A DNA stretch of 64,000 bases from Beijerinckia mobilis. Lineage in GTDB: Bacteria > Pseudomonadota > Alphaproteobacteria > Rhizobiales > Beijerinckiaceae. The stretch lies in contig NZ_JQJH01000023.1 of NCBI RefSeq assembly GCF_000745425.1, positions 1-64,000 on the forward strand. The letters run 5' to 3'. Numbering within the stretch: the first letter of the stretch is position 1; each line of letters starts with the position of its first letter. The translations under genes and the position numbers were made by a program. The notes below the pieces were generated by a model. It worked only from the letters and a program-made list of their open reading frames with translations, was not told the origin of the DNA and searched no databases. This document shows positions 27,226 through 36,333 of this stretch, piece by piece.

Positions 27226-27552
27226 TTAATCGTTGGCGACGGTCCGCGTGTCGTAGGCAGCCCCTTCGAGCGATTTGAAGACGACGATGCTGTCAAGCCC
27301 GCTGCGAATGGCTTCCAGCGCATCCCGCACATAGCCAAGCGCCTCTTCGCTCAGATTTTTGTCGAGATGTTCTTCAATCGCCTCGCTGCATTCGGTCGTC
27401 AACGCGCCGATCTGCTTGACGACCTCTTCTAAAGCGGCCGGCAGGTCGCGGCGGCCTTCGGCAGCCCGCACGATCGTATCGCTTAACCGCTCGAGATTGC
27501 GGGTCTGCTCCTGCAGCGCCTTTGTGATCTCTGCCTCGCGTTCTTCGCTCAT
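27226..27552 (-). CDS. Hypothetical helical protein (108 aa)
   Basis: This acidic, almost entirely alpha-helical protein (MSEEREAEITKALQEQTRNL, LSEEALGYVRDALEAIRSGL) has no membrane segment and no cysteine apart from one in TTECSEA. AGAGGGTG precedes the ATG. Heptad-like spacing of leucines suggests a coiled coil. The family is not recognised. Confidence 0.7.
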   Translation of the reverse strand: MSEEREAEITKALQEQTRNLERLSDTIVRAAEGRRDLPAALEEVVKQIGALTTECSEAIEEHLDKNLSEEALGYVRDALEAIRSGLDSIVVFKSLEGAAYDTRTVAND

Positions 27553-27709
27553 TTTTTCACCCTCTTCGACACGGGCGGCCGCATCACGCGCCGCAAATCA
27601 ATTGACCCATCCGACGACCGGCGCCATCAAGTTCTGTCCAATACCAAATTTCGATGCGTCTGACTCCTTGAGAGTCGGGCTCCGAGATATGGTCCCCGCG
27701 ATTTTCGGG

Positions 27710-27772
27710 CGGAGGCTTCCCGCCGGATCTCATTGATTCATTAATCCCCAGGGGGCGGGTTCAATGAGACCT
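27710..27772 (+). repeat. Palindrome family 1, fourth copy (diverged)
   Basis: GGAGGCTTCCCGCCGGAT leads into CTCATTGA and TCAATGAG (27729-27736 / 27761-27768), an 8-bp stem with a 24-base loop, then AC. The leader is that of the copies at 24766 and 26611, but the central part is replaced. It lies in a 550-base gap before the UDP-glucuronate decarboxylase gene that is otherwise featureless. Confidence 0.5.
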
Positions 27773-28101
27773 GGAATGCCCTGGAGCGAATGTGGAGCAG
27801 GTTCAGGATTCATCCTGAGCGCTCTATAGAACCAAGGAGGTGGTAAAGCCAGTAGGGATCGGGTCCGGTCAGCCAGGAGCAAATGGCGCGCCGATCCACT
27901 GGGTTGCGGCAAGCCGGTACAAATTGTTCAAGGACAGGCTTTTTGGGAGAGCCTCCATTTTTTGGACAGGAAAAGCCATGAAATACGGCTGCGAACACTG
28001 GGGCGGCATCCTGAAGAATCAGTTTATTGTTGTTCTTCATCGTCCTACCGTTGAACTGCCTCCCTGGCTTATCCGCCACTCAAATTTCGGAGCGATCGTC
28101 C

Positions 28102-29082
28102 TTGTTCGCGGCACGCAAACGTATTCTCGTCACCGGCGGAGGAGGTTTCCTCGGGTCACATCTCAGCAGGTTGCTTCTGTCCCAGGGGCATGAAGTCCTT
28201 TGCGTCGACAATTTCTTCACTGGGCGGCGGCGCAACATCCATGATCTAATGGATCATGAGAATTTCGAGATGTTGCGTCACGACGTGACCTTTCCACTCT
28301 ATGTCGAAGTCGATGCAATCTATAATCTCGCTTGTCCAGCTTCGCCCATTCATTACCAGTTCGACCCGGTCCAGACGACCAAGACCAGTGTCGTTGGTGC
28401 GATCAATATGCTTGGCCTCGCCAAACGGCTCAGGATTCCGATCCTGCAATCCTCGACGTCGGAAGTCTATGGCGATCCGACCGAACATCCTCAGACGGAA
28501 GCCTATTGGGGGAATGTGAATCCGATCGGCAACCGATCCTGTTACGATGAAGGCAAGCGCTGCGCGGAAACTTTGTTCTTCGATTATCATCGGCAACATA
28601 AACTGTCGATCAAGGTGGCGCGCATCTTCAACACTTACGGTCCGGCAATGCGTCCGGACGATGGCCGTGTGGTGTCAAATTTCATCTGTCAGGCATTGGT
28701 CGGACAGGATATCACTGTTTATGGGCAGGGAACGCAGACACGCTCATTCTGTTATGTGAGCGATCTGATCGACGGCCTCGTGAGATTGATGAATACGCCA
28801 CCGCAGATTACCGGGCCGATCAATATCGGCAATCCGAACGAATTCACCATCCGCAGACTGGCAGAAACAATCATTGCCATGACAGGGTCGAAATCCAGGA
28901 TCGTCGAGAAGCCCTTGCCTTCCGATGATCCACGGCAGAGACAGCCGGATATCACGCTCGCGAAAGAATTGCTCGGCTGGCGTCCGGCGATCGAGCTTGA
29001 AGAGGGGCTGATGCATACAATCGCTTATTTCGATACGCTGCTTTCCGAGGAGGGAAAGTCGATCATTCCCGATAATGCCTGA
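28102..29082 (+). CDS. UDP-glucuronic acid decarboxylase (NAD-dependent epimerase family)
   Basis: This extended SDR enzyme converts UDP-glucuronate to UDP-xylose for surface polysaccharides. The Rossmann motif is [15 protein letters not shown], the catalytic residues lie in [10 protein letters not shown] and the Y-x-x-x-K of [11 protein letters not shown], and [10 protein letters not shown] and [20 protein letters not shown] are UXS hallmarks. I prefer the TTG at 28102 (326 residues), which has GGAGCG eight bases upstream and places the start just before the Rossmann strand. The frame is open to 28027. Neighbouring glycosyltransferases support a role in surface glycans. Confidence 0.92.
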   Translation: MFAARKRILVTGGGGFLGSHLSRLLLSQGHEVLCVDNFFTGRRRNIHDLMDHENFEMLRHDVTFPLYVEVDAIYNLACPASPIHYQFDPVQTTKTSVVGAINMLGLAKRLRIPILQSSTSEVYGDPTEHPQTEAYWGNVNPIGNRSCYDEGKRCAETLFFDYHRQHKLSIKVARIFNTYGPAMRPDDGRVVSNFICQALVGQDITVYGQGTQTRSFCYVSDLIDGLVRLMNTPPQITGPINIGNPNEFTIRRLAETIIAMTGSKSRIVEKPLPSDDPRQRQPDITLAKELLGWRPAIELEEGLMHTIAYFDTLLSEEGKSIIPDNA

Positions 29083-29102
29083 TGGCTCATGGCTAATCCT
29101 GT

Positions 29103-29141
29103 CCGTCCCGTATCATTTGTTTCATGTTATCGACGGGACGG
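29103..29141. terminator. Stem-loop between convergent genes
   Basis: CCGTCCCGT and ACGGGACGG form a 9-bp stem around a 21-base loop, 20 bases after the decarboxylase stop and before the end of the convergent glycosyltransferase gene. There is no long T-run on either strand, so termination is probable rather than certain. Confidence 0.4.
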
Positions 29142-29183
29142 GCATGCGCGCGAGGACAATTTCTATCTGCAGTTTATACTGCT

Positions 29184-30317
29184 TTATCGTTTTGCTGATG
29201 CCTGAGGGCCTGTTTCATACGGAACGCATGGTGTCTGCTTTCGATAGGCCGGCAAAATCCGAGTGAATTTGATAAGGACGCTCTTCCAGAGGGGTAGGTC
29301 TGTCTCTTCCTTTGCATGCACATTGCTGATCATCAAAAGATGGTCGATGGATGTCTGGAGCGTCAAGAGAAGTGTCTTGTATTGCTGGTCGGACCAGAAC
29401 AGCCCTCTGAAATAGTCGTGCTGGTTCTGGGCATGTTCGAGAAGCAGCCGCAGGGCGTCAAGGGAGCGCTCCCCCTGACTATTGAGTTCAAAGGTTCGGA
29501 TATGGTTGAGGGGGATCCGGGCTGCAAATCCATTGCGGCCATGGATGCGATAGGCTGCAAGAGGAATATCGATGATCGCGCTGCCGCAAAGGCCGTTGAC
29601 GCCGTAGCAGAAGAAGGCGTCGAGAGAATAGCGCAGTTTCTGCAAACCGGGAGTGTCTTTCCAGAAAGACAGGGCATCGCGCCGGAACATGACGGCCGAT
29701 GTGGCGGACCATGCCCATTTCGTATCCCATGGTTCTACCAGATAGATATGTTCAAGAAGATCCTTCGGTGCCGAATAGGGCAACGGGATGAGATTGCTGG
29801 TTGATGTCCGGGGATGAAACCGGCGGTCGGGATTGCTTACGACGAATGTGCTGAGCGGCAGTGATGTGCTGCCCATTAATGTATTGCCGCCGATCTGCAA
29901 CATGTCGGCGCAGGTGAAGCCGACCGGAAAACGGAGTGACAAATGAGTATGGACATGGCTTACGATGGCATGGGGGAGCAGGATGTCATCGGCATCAAGG
30001 AAAACAATGAAGGAGCCGGTGGCTCGCGCCAGCCCATCAAGCGCCGCGGCGCTCTGACCGCCATTCTCTGTTCGTTTTATGATGATGAGGTGGTTATGAG
30101 CGGATGCAAGTTTGTCGAGAACGAGGTGGCTATCATCCGTTGATTTATCATCGACGATAATGATTTCAATATGGCTATAGGTCTGCGCGACAACGGAATC
30201 GACGCAACTTTCCAGATAGCGCGCGTAATTATAGTTGGAAATGATGATGCTGACGCGAGGGAGGTCGAATTGGGCAGTCACATTGTTTTCTAAGGCGTGC
30301 AACGTCGTCTTATTCAT
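29184..30317 (-). CDS. Glycosyltransferase family 2
   Basis: This 377-residue GT-A enzyme has the N-terminal nucleotide-sugar fold VSIIISNYNYARYLESCVDS, IIIVDDKSTDDS and the metal-binding DADD in FIVFLDADDIL. It has no membrane helix, so it acts in the cytoplasm or at the inner membrane face, transferring a sugar onto an unknown acceptor. GTGAGGGC directly precedes the ATG. Some codons and base composition are lower in GC than in the housekeeping genes nearby, which is common for surface polysaccharide genes. Confidence 0.9.
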   Translation of the reverse strand: MNKTTLHALENNVTAQFDLPRVSIIISNYNYARYLESCVDSVVAQTYSHIEIIIVDDKSTDDSHLVLDKLASAHNHLIIIKRTENGGQSAAALDGLARATGSFIVFLDADDILLPHAIVSHVHTHLSLRFPVGFTCADMLQIGGNTLMGSTSLPLSTFVVSNPDRRFHPRTSTSNLIPLPYSAPKDLLEHIYLVEPWDTKWAWSATSAVMFRRDALSFWKDTPGLQKLRYSLDAFFCYGVNGLCGSAIIDIPLAAYRIHGRNGFAARIPLNHIRTFELNSQGERSLDALRLLLEHAQNQHDYFRGLFWSDQQYKTLLLTLQTSIDHLLMISNVHAKEETDLPLWKSVLIKFTRILPAYRKQTPCVPYETGPQASAKR

Positions 30318-30818
30318 GCCCTCACCAAATTTAATTGTTCCTGAAAATAAATATAAGGAGACTTTCTATAACACATCTGAAATGCGGTGACAAAACCGCC
30401 GAAATTAAGAGGGTATTTTTGGCGGAGAGTATAATTTTCTGAAAAATTTAACTTTATAGAAACACCTATTTGAAGGAAATCGTTACGTAGTTCAACATGC
30501 TTGGATGGAACGCGGCCTTGGCTTTATCTGTCAGGATAGCTATTGCCGCTGGATATATCGCGGTTTCGTCACCGGCGCGGAGTGTCTTTCTGGCTTAAGT
30601 CTCGCCCGCTCGTCCTCTTTTCCTCTGAAAAACGACGAAGGTCGCGCCACCTGAGGGTTAAGCCTTCCGGCGGTGACGACCCGATAGGTGGGGAACGTCT
30701 CTCCTGGAACCTCATAGATTGCCAGGGGCATGGTCAATGAGGCTTAATACTGGATGGGACGATTGGCTCAGGCTGGGGGATCTTAAGCTTTGCTTTTGCC
30801 AGCATTTTCGCTCGTTAT
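30318..30818. other. 500-base region between the two glycosyltransferase genes
   Basis: The first 200 bases are AT-rich and should hold the promoter of the family 2 glycosyltransferase gene. Further on, CCTCAT and ATGAGG near 30712-30757 form a weak dyad, possibly a decayed member of palindrome family 1. I see no gene. Confidence 0.35.
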
Positions 30819-31721
30819 TCAGACGAGTTTGGCCTCCTTGATCCGGAGAGCGGCTTTATCGGAATAATGTTTCCACAATCCGTCGAAAACTCCGCCTTTA
30901 GGATTGCCGGTCACTCCGGCCCAATGACAAAAATAGATTTTACGGCCCCATTCGTCCAGCGGCAATCCGTTCTGATCGAAAGTGACATTCTTTGCTTCAT
31001 GATAGCTTTCGCCAGAGACACCTTCGACCCGCTCATGGACGGGAATGATCTTTAGACGTTTGCGATGGGTGACGAAATTTGTCAGGGGCTGGGCGTAGAG
31101 ACCACCGCGCTGACGGACACGATGAAACACATTTTCATCCTGCTGCATCGCGTCGTAGAAATCCTGAATCGTCAGGATTTTGTTTGAAGTGACGAAGAAG
31201 CCGTCATTGAACAAGGTGACGTCGCGAAGATAATCATACTCATTCTGGTGCTTGTTGTAGACATATTCATGTGTCCGCTCGATCACCAGAAAATCGGTTT
31301 TGCCTGGATCGAGGAGCCCAAGAACGTCGCGTAGATCGCGAAACAGAATGATATCGGCATCGAGGTGAATGACTTCGTCGAGCGGGATCGCGAGACTGAG
31401 AAGCTTGCGCAAGCGGTTACGCTTGACGATACCCCAAGGATAAAGCCGCTTTGCCAGCGCATCGAGTTCCTTGTTGTCGACATCGACAATCGTGACGCCG
31501 TAAAGCTCCGCTACCTTGCGGGTCATGGACATATTGTCGTCATAGGGAATGAGATAGATCGGCAAGGTGGCGTTGGTGGCTTGCCAGCTTTCCAGAAAGG
31601 CGAGCAGCCAGTGCATCACTTTATCATTGGCGACGATGGCGATGCCGCTGGATTTGGCCTTCTCGGCCTCCATCAGGGGAGAAGGGGCGGTCATAGCATG
31701 CTGCATTCGATCGAGGCTCAT
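30819..31721 (-). CDS. Glycosyltransferase (GT8-like)
   Basis: This 300-residue protein has a GT-A-type DxD in EVIHLDADIILFRDL and a conserved late segment KIYFCHWAGVTGNPKGG, with a probable nucleotide-binding N-terminus (GIAIVANDKVMHWLLAFLES). The architecture is that of GT8-like or nucleotide-diphospho-sugar transferases. Donor and acceptor are unknown. It is transcribed in the same direction as the family 2 enzyme, 500 bases upstream of it, so the two are probably in separate transcripts. Confidence 0.75.
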   Translation of the reverse strand: MSLDRMQHAMTAPSPLMEAEKAKSSGIAIVANDKVMHWLLAFLESWQATNATLPIYLIPYDDNMSMTRKVAELYGVTIVDVDNKELDALAKRLYPWGIVKRNRLRKLLSLAIPLDEVIHLDADIILFRDLRDVLGLLDPGKTDFLVIERTHEYVYNKHQNEYDYLRDVTLFNDGFFVTSNKILTIQDFYDAMQQDENVFHRVRQRGGLYAQPLTNFVTHRKRLKIIPVHERVEGVSGESYHEAKNVTFDQNGLPLDEWGRKIYFCHWAGVTGNPKGGVFDGLWKHYSDKAALRIKEAKLV

Positions 31722-32039
31722 GAGGCTCTTCGCGGGCTCCGGGAATAGAAGGCTGGTCTGGCCGCGATCTACGACGAAAGCAAGGCTTTCCTTTGCCGTA
31801 GGGCGAATAAATTCCGTAAATCCATGCTGGTGCCGCGCGATCTTTGATCCGGATGAGGTTTCTTCGTCTTAACCCTTGTTGCTGTGCTTTATGATTTGCT
31901 CAAGGGGACAGAGCGATTACCCGGCGGCGGGGCAATTCCGGCCCCGCTCCTTAGGATCATCGGCGAGGAGGGAGCGCCGGCCGGCCGGCCGGCCGCCTCA
32001 AATCTCCGGACACTTGTCGCGGAACAGTGCTTTCATCCT
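31722..32039. other. 318-base gap with a short GGCC microsatellite
   Basis: This lies between the start of the GT8-like gene and the end of the efflux operon. It holds no gene. At 31976-31997 there is a run of about five GGCC units, a low-complexity tract that could form strong hairpins and may help end the efflux transcript. Confidence 0.4.
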
Positions 32040-35000
32040 CTATCGATATTTTGCCGCACTTTTACCCATCACGCGGATGTAGAGAGCGGGCAGAACCAGC
32101 AAGGTGAGCAAAGTAGAAGAGACCAGGCCTCCGATCACGACGGTGGCCAAGGGCCGTTCGACTTCGGCGCCGGCATTCGTCGAAAAGGCCATGGGGAAAA
32201 AGCCAAGGCTTGCGACCAGGGCAGTCGCCATGACCGGCCGGAAACGCTCTTTTGCGGCCGTGATGGCGGCCACTTTCGCATTCTTCGATATTTTGAGGAT
32301 CTGTTGCGTGTAACTGATCAGCACGACACCATTGAGGATCGCGACGCCAAAAAGGGCGATAAAGCCAATCCCGGCCGAAATGCTGAAGGGCAGGTCTCGC
32401 AAGACGAGGGCGAAGATGCCCCCTGTCGCCGCAATCGGCAAATTGATGAAAACAAGAAGGGCGAGACGCACGGATCCCAGCGCCACAATGAGCAGGCCGA
32501 AAATCAGCGCAAGGGCGATCGGAACGACAATTTCGAGGCGTTGCATGGCGGATTGCAGATTCCTGAATTCTCCATTCCAACTCAGATGATATCCGGCAGG
32601 CATTGGAACCGCCTTCTTGACGATTTTCATCGCCTCTTCGACGAAGGAGCCGAGATCACGTCCACGGACATTGGCTTGCACAATCATTCGTCGTTGAATT
32701 CTGTGACGACTGATGAGCGGAGGACCGTCTTCCACGCTTATCCGGGCGACCTGGGACAAGAGGACCATGCCACCATCCATGCGCTTGACGCGCAGATGGG
32801 AAATCTGATCGACCGACTTCCTCGCTTCCGGTTCGAGCCTGACCTGCGTGCTGATCAGCGCATTGTTCACAATCACCGGCTTGCCCACATGGCCTCCTAT
32901 TGCCCCGACAACGTCGAGCACATCCTGCAGGCGTATGTTGAGGCGGGCCGCGGTCTGACGGTCGATGTCAATATGCAGGAACGGCACGGCGCCGCTTCCC
33001 AATGCAGCGACATCGGCGGCGCCGGGAATCGTATTCAAGGTTGCTACAATCTTGTTCCCAAGGGCTTGGAGCACCGAAAGATCATTGCCGTAAATCGATA
33101 TTGCGATTTGGCTTCGGACGCCTGATTGAAGATCATCCATACGCATTTGAATTGGCTGGCTCCACGAATAAAGCGCATTGGGGACCTGCTGGCGGATAGC
33201 CTTGTCGAAGACCGTTACCAATTCCTCCTGGCTCGAGGCGGTCTTCCATTCCGACATATCATTCAAAAAAATAAATGTGTCCGTGACGTTCGTGCCTTGA
33301 GGGTCTGTCGGTATCGCCGAGGAGCCCGTATTGCTCACGACCGTGCGTACCTCCGGAAACCGCTTTAACGTCTGTTCGATAAGCTGCGCCGATTGCAGAG
33401 AGGTTGTGAGCGATGCACTCGGCAGCCGCGTTGATGTGACGACCAGTGCACCTTCCTGAAGCTGCGGGATGAATTCGCCGCCGAGCTTCGTCGCGAGAAA
33501 AAGCGATATCAGGAAAATGCCGAATGTGCCGGTGAGCAGGATTTTGAAATGACCTTCGCACCAGAAAAGGACGGGGTTGTAACCGCGTCGCAAGACACGG
33601 ATGAACCAGGTATCCTCGTGCGATTTGCTGTAGGGAAGGGCTAGCCCGGTCAAGAGCGGTACCCAGATGATGGCATAGATCAAAGAGGCCAGAAGGGCGA
33701 TGATGATCGTCTGCGCCATCGGCCTGAACATTTTGCCTTCAATGCCTGACAAAGTCAGGATAGGGAGATAGACCATCATAATAACGAGTATGGCGAAGCT
33801 CACAGGGCGGGTGACCTGGCATACGGATGCGACGACCAATTCTCTGAAATGTTTGTTCTCTTGGTGACCCATGCGTGCCATAGTGTTTTCAACGATGACG
33901 AGAGAGCCGTCAACGATCATGCCGAAATCAATCGCTCCAAGACTAAGGAGATTGGCGGATATGCCGAGATAATGCATACCTACCATGGCGCAGACGAGCG
34001 AGAAGGGAATGACCGATGCGATGACCAGTGATGCGCGCCAGTCACCAATGACGATGATGAGTACAAAGATGACCAGACCGGCGCCAATCAGCAGATTTTC
34101 CTTGATGGTGTCGATCGTTTTTCCGGTCAATGTGCTGCGCGTATAATAGGTTTCCAAAGTAACGCCGGCGGGTAGGGATTTATTGATTTCCGGCAGAGCC
34201 TGTTTGACAGCGGCTATCGTTTCGCCGGAATTGGCGCCTTGCAGCATCAAAACGACACCGCTGACGATTTCTCCATTCCCATCGCGTGTCATGGCACCGA
34301 GCCGGGTGCGCGGAGCCTGCGTGATCTTCCCGACATCGCGCAGGTAAAGAGCTGTTCCGTTGGGTCCGGGACGGATGAAGATCGCGCCGAAATCATCGAG
34401 GTTCCGCACGAGGCCGCGTGCAGCGATAATTTGTTGCTCTGAGAAATGCTCGATCCAGGCGCCACCTGAAGCGCCATTATTTTCGTCAACCGCGCGAAAA
34501 ACATCGCCGACCGACAAATTGAAGGCGTTCAGCCGCATGGGATCGAGATAGACGGCAAAGGTCTCCTCCGCGCCTCCATTGACGTTAACATCCGCGACAC
34601 CAGGCACGAGCTTCAATTGCGGCACGACGACCCAGTTCATGATCCGATTGAGATCCATGAGTGATTGATTCACCCCATGGATTTGAATCTGCATGATTTC
34701 TCCGAGACCCGTCGCGAGAGGTCCCATGGTTACCGAAAGGCCCGGCACGGCAATATTGTCTTTTGCCTGCTGGATACGCTGTTGAACAAGAGTACGGTCG
34801 AGATTGATGTCGGTATCATCGGCGAATTGCACGTAGACAACTGAGATACCTGATCGAGAGATCGAGCGGAGATCGATCATCCCTGGAATGCCAGCCATGC
34901 TCACTTCGATTGGAAATGTTATGAGCTTTTCCACTTCCTCTGTGGCAAGTCCGGGTACGACGACGGACACCATCACCTGTTTGGGCGAAACATCCGGAAC

Positions 35001-35111
35001 CGATTCGACGGGAAGACGTGTTATATCGGCAATCCCGAAAAGCATCAGAACGGTGAGAATTCCCAGGATAACGGAGCGATTGCTTTGCAGAAAAGATAGA
35101 AATTGATACAC
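32040..35111 (-). CDS. CzcA-type heavy-metal RND efflux pump subunit
   Basis: This 1023-residue inner membrane pump has the HME-RND layout of two repeats of periplasmic loops and membrane helices. The TM4 proton-relay segment reads GAIDFGMIVDGSLVIVENTM, the DFG...DG pattern of divalent-cation (Zn, Co, Cd, Ni) pumps rather than the Cu/Ag CusA type. PDVSPKQVMVSVVVPGLATE near the N-terminus is also typical. The metal is not readable from sequence. It starts with GTG one base after the adaptor's stop, with GGAGCG upstream, so the two are translationally coupled. Confidence 0.93.
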   Translation of the reverse strand: MYQFLSFLQSNRSVILGILTVLMLFGIADITRLPVESVPDVSPKQVMVSVVVPGLATEEVEKLITFPIEVSMAGIPGMIDLRSISRSGISVVYVQFADDTDINLDRTLVQQRIQQAKDNIAVPGLSVTMGPLATGLGEIMQIQIHGVNQSLMDLNRIMNWVVVPQLKLVPGVADVNVNGGAEETFAVYLDPMRLNAFNLSVGDVFRAVDENNGASGGAWIEHFSEQQIIAARGLVRNLDDFGAIFIRPGPNGTALYLRDVGKITQAPRTRLGAMTRDGNGEIVSGVVLMLQGANSGETIAAVKQALPEINKSLPAGVTLETYYTRSTLTGKTIDTIKENLLIGAGLVIFVLIIVIGDWRASLVIASVIPFSLVCAMVGMHYLGISANLLSLGAIDFGMIVDGSLVIVENTMARMGHQENKHFRELVVASVCQVTRPVSFAILVIMMVYLPILTLSGIEGKMFRPMAQTIIIALLASLIYAIIWVPLLTGLALPYSKSHEDTWFIRVLRRGYNPVLFWCEGHFKILLTGTFGIFLISLFLATKLGGEFIPQLQEGALVVTSTRLPSASLTTSLQSAQLIEQTLKRFPEVRTVVSNTGSSAIPTDPQGTNVTDTFIFLNDMSEWKTASSQEELVTVFDKAIRQQVPNALYSWSQPIQMRMDDLQSGVRSQIAISIYGNDLSVLQALGNKIVATLNTIPGAADVAALGSGAVPFLHIDIDRQTAARLNIRLQDVLDVVGAIGGHVGKPVIVNNALISTQVRLEPEARKSVDQISHLRVKRMDGGMVLLSQVARISVEDGPPLISRHRIQRRMIVQANVRGRDLGSFVEEAMKIVKKAVPMPAGYHLSWNGEFRNLQSAMQRLEIVVPIALALIFGLLIVALGSVRLALLVFINLPIAATGGIFALVLRDLPFSISAGIGFIALFGVAILNGVVLISYTQQILKISKNAKVAAITAAKERFRPVMATALVASLGFFPMAFSTNAGAEVERPLATVVIGGLVSSTLLTLLVLPALYIRVMGKSAAKYR

Positions 35112-35112
35112 T

Positions 35113-36333
35113 CTAATCGCTCCTTGAACCGTCGGCGAGCAGCATCACCGATTTCAAGGTAAATCCGCCTTGAGAAACGATCTTGTCTCCGTCGTTCAGC
35201 CCTTTCAGAATGATGGTCTGTCCATTGCTTTCGATCCCCTTCTGGACGGATCGCGCTTCGAAGTGATCGCTGGCCTTCTGGACGAAAACAATATCGCGAT
35301 CATTAATTCTCTGGATCGCTTCAGATGGAACAAGCTTGCCGCGAATCTTTCTCGTTGTCTTGAAACGCGTTTCCAGCATCATACCCGGCTTCAAAAAATT
35401 ATGGTCGTTCGAAATACGGCTTCGAATACGGACCAGTCCGGTCTTCGGGTTGACGACACCGTCGATTGTATCGACGAACGAGGGAATCCATTTGTTGTTG
35501 CCAGGAAAGGCGCTCGATTGTTCGCAGCCCGGAGACAGAAGGACCGCGTCCGACGGCGGGACTTCCGAGACGATCCAGACGGAGGATAGATTGACGATCG
35601 TCGCGACATCCTGTCCGGCGGTCAAATCGGCGTCCGAGGATGTGTTTATGGCGAGCACGGTTCCCTCGACGGGAGACAGGATGCGTGAGGTCTGAAGCTG
35701 ATCGCCTTGCTCCGTTATTGTATAGAATTCCTTGACCCGGTTTTCTGTATTCGTGACGTCCGCTTCCCGCATCGCAACCGTGTTAGTGGCTTCCTGAAGA
35801 AGGGCATAACGCTTGCGTTCCTCGCCGCGCGAGAGCGCATGGCCAGCCAGTTGTTTGGCGCGCTGATAGGCTATTTCCGCCTCGTTTTTCGCCGCCTGGG
35901 CAGCCACGAGAGCCGCCCGGGCCTGAATGGCCTGTATATGTGCGACACGCAATGAGTCATTCCGATATTCCAGAAGAACCTCGCCTTTTTCGACTCTTGC
36001 GCCTGGGGTCAGATTGATGTGAAGGACTTTGCCCGAGCCGACGGAACGAAGCCGTATGGTCTGCGTCTCATCGGCTAGAACGTAAGATAAGGCGGGAATT
36101 TCCAGTGAAAGTGTCCCTTCCTTGACGATGCTCGCCTGGAGGTTGGTGTTTTTCTGAGCATCGATGTTGAGTTTGACGAATTCATTACCGGGTTCAGCTT
36201 GAGAACTCCGAACCGCCCGTCCGTCTTCAGCTGCGAGGGTGCTGCAGATCGATGACAAAAGACAGTTCAGGGACATTGCCGCCCCGAAAATGACAATAGC
36301 GAATGAATTGGCATATCGTGATGGCGACATCAT
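35113..36333 (-). CDS. RND efflux periplasmic adaptor (CzcB-like)
   Basis: This 406-residue membrane fusion protein bridges the inner membrane pump and the outer membrane channel. It starts with an export signal (SFAIVIFGAAMSLNCLL, then TLAAEDG), has a lipoyl-like half (INLTPGARVEKGEVLLEYRN), a coiled-coil hairpin rich in Ala, Gln and Glu (AIQARAALVAAQAAKNEAEI) and a beta-barrel region (ILSPVEGTVLAINTS). Its ATG shares one base with the TAA stop of the upstream channel gene. Confidence 0.92.
   Translation of the reverse strand: MMSPSRYANSFAIVIFGAAMSLNCLLSSICSTLAAEDGRAVRSSQAEPGNEFVKLNIDAQKNTNLQASIVKEGTLSLEIPALSYVLADETQTIRLRSVGSGKVLHINLTPGARVEKGEVLLEYRNDSLRVAHIQAIQARAALVAAQAAKNEAEIAYQRAKQLAGHALSRGEERKRYALLQEATNTVAMREADVTNTENRVKEFYTITEQGDQLQTSRILSPVEGTVLAINTSSDADLTAGQDVATIVNLSSVWIVSEVPPSDAVLLSPGCEQSSAFPGNNKWIPSFVDTIDGVVNPKTGLVRIRSRISNDHNFLKPGMMLETRFKTTRKIRGKLVPSEAIQRINDRDIVFVQKASDHFEARSVQKGIESNGQTIILKGLNDGDKIVSQGGFTLKSVMLLADGSRSD

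Noticed and set aside
24712-27772. CRISPR array
   Set aside because: The repeated palindromes are irregularly spaced by hundreds of bases, with genes between them. There are no regular spacers and no cas genes.
31884-33125. Open frame of 413 codons on the plus strand
   Set aside because: It is antisense to the czcA-type pump gene and has charged low-complexity content.
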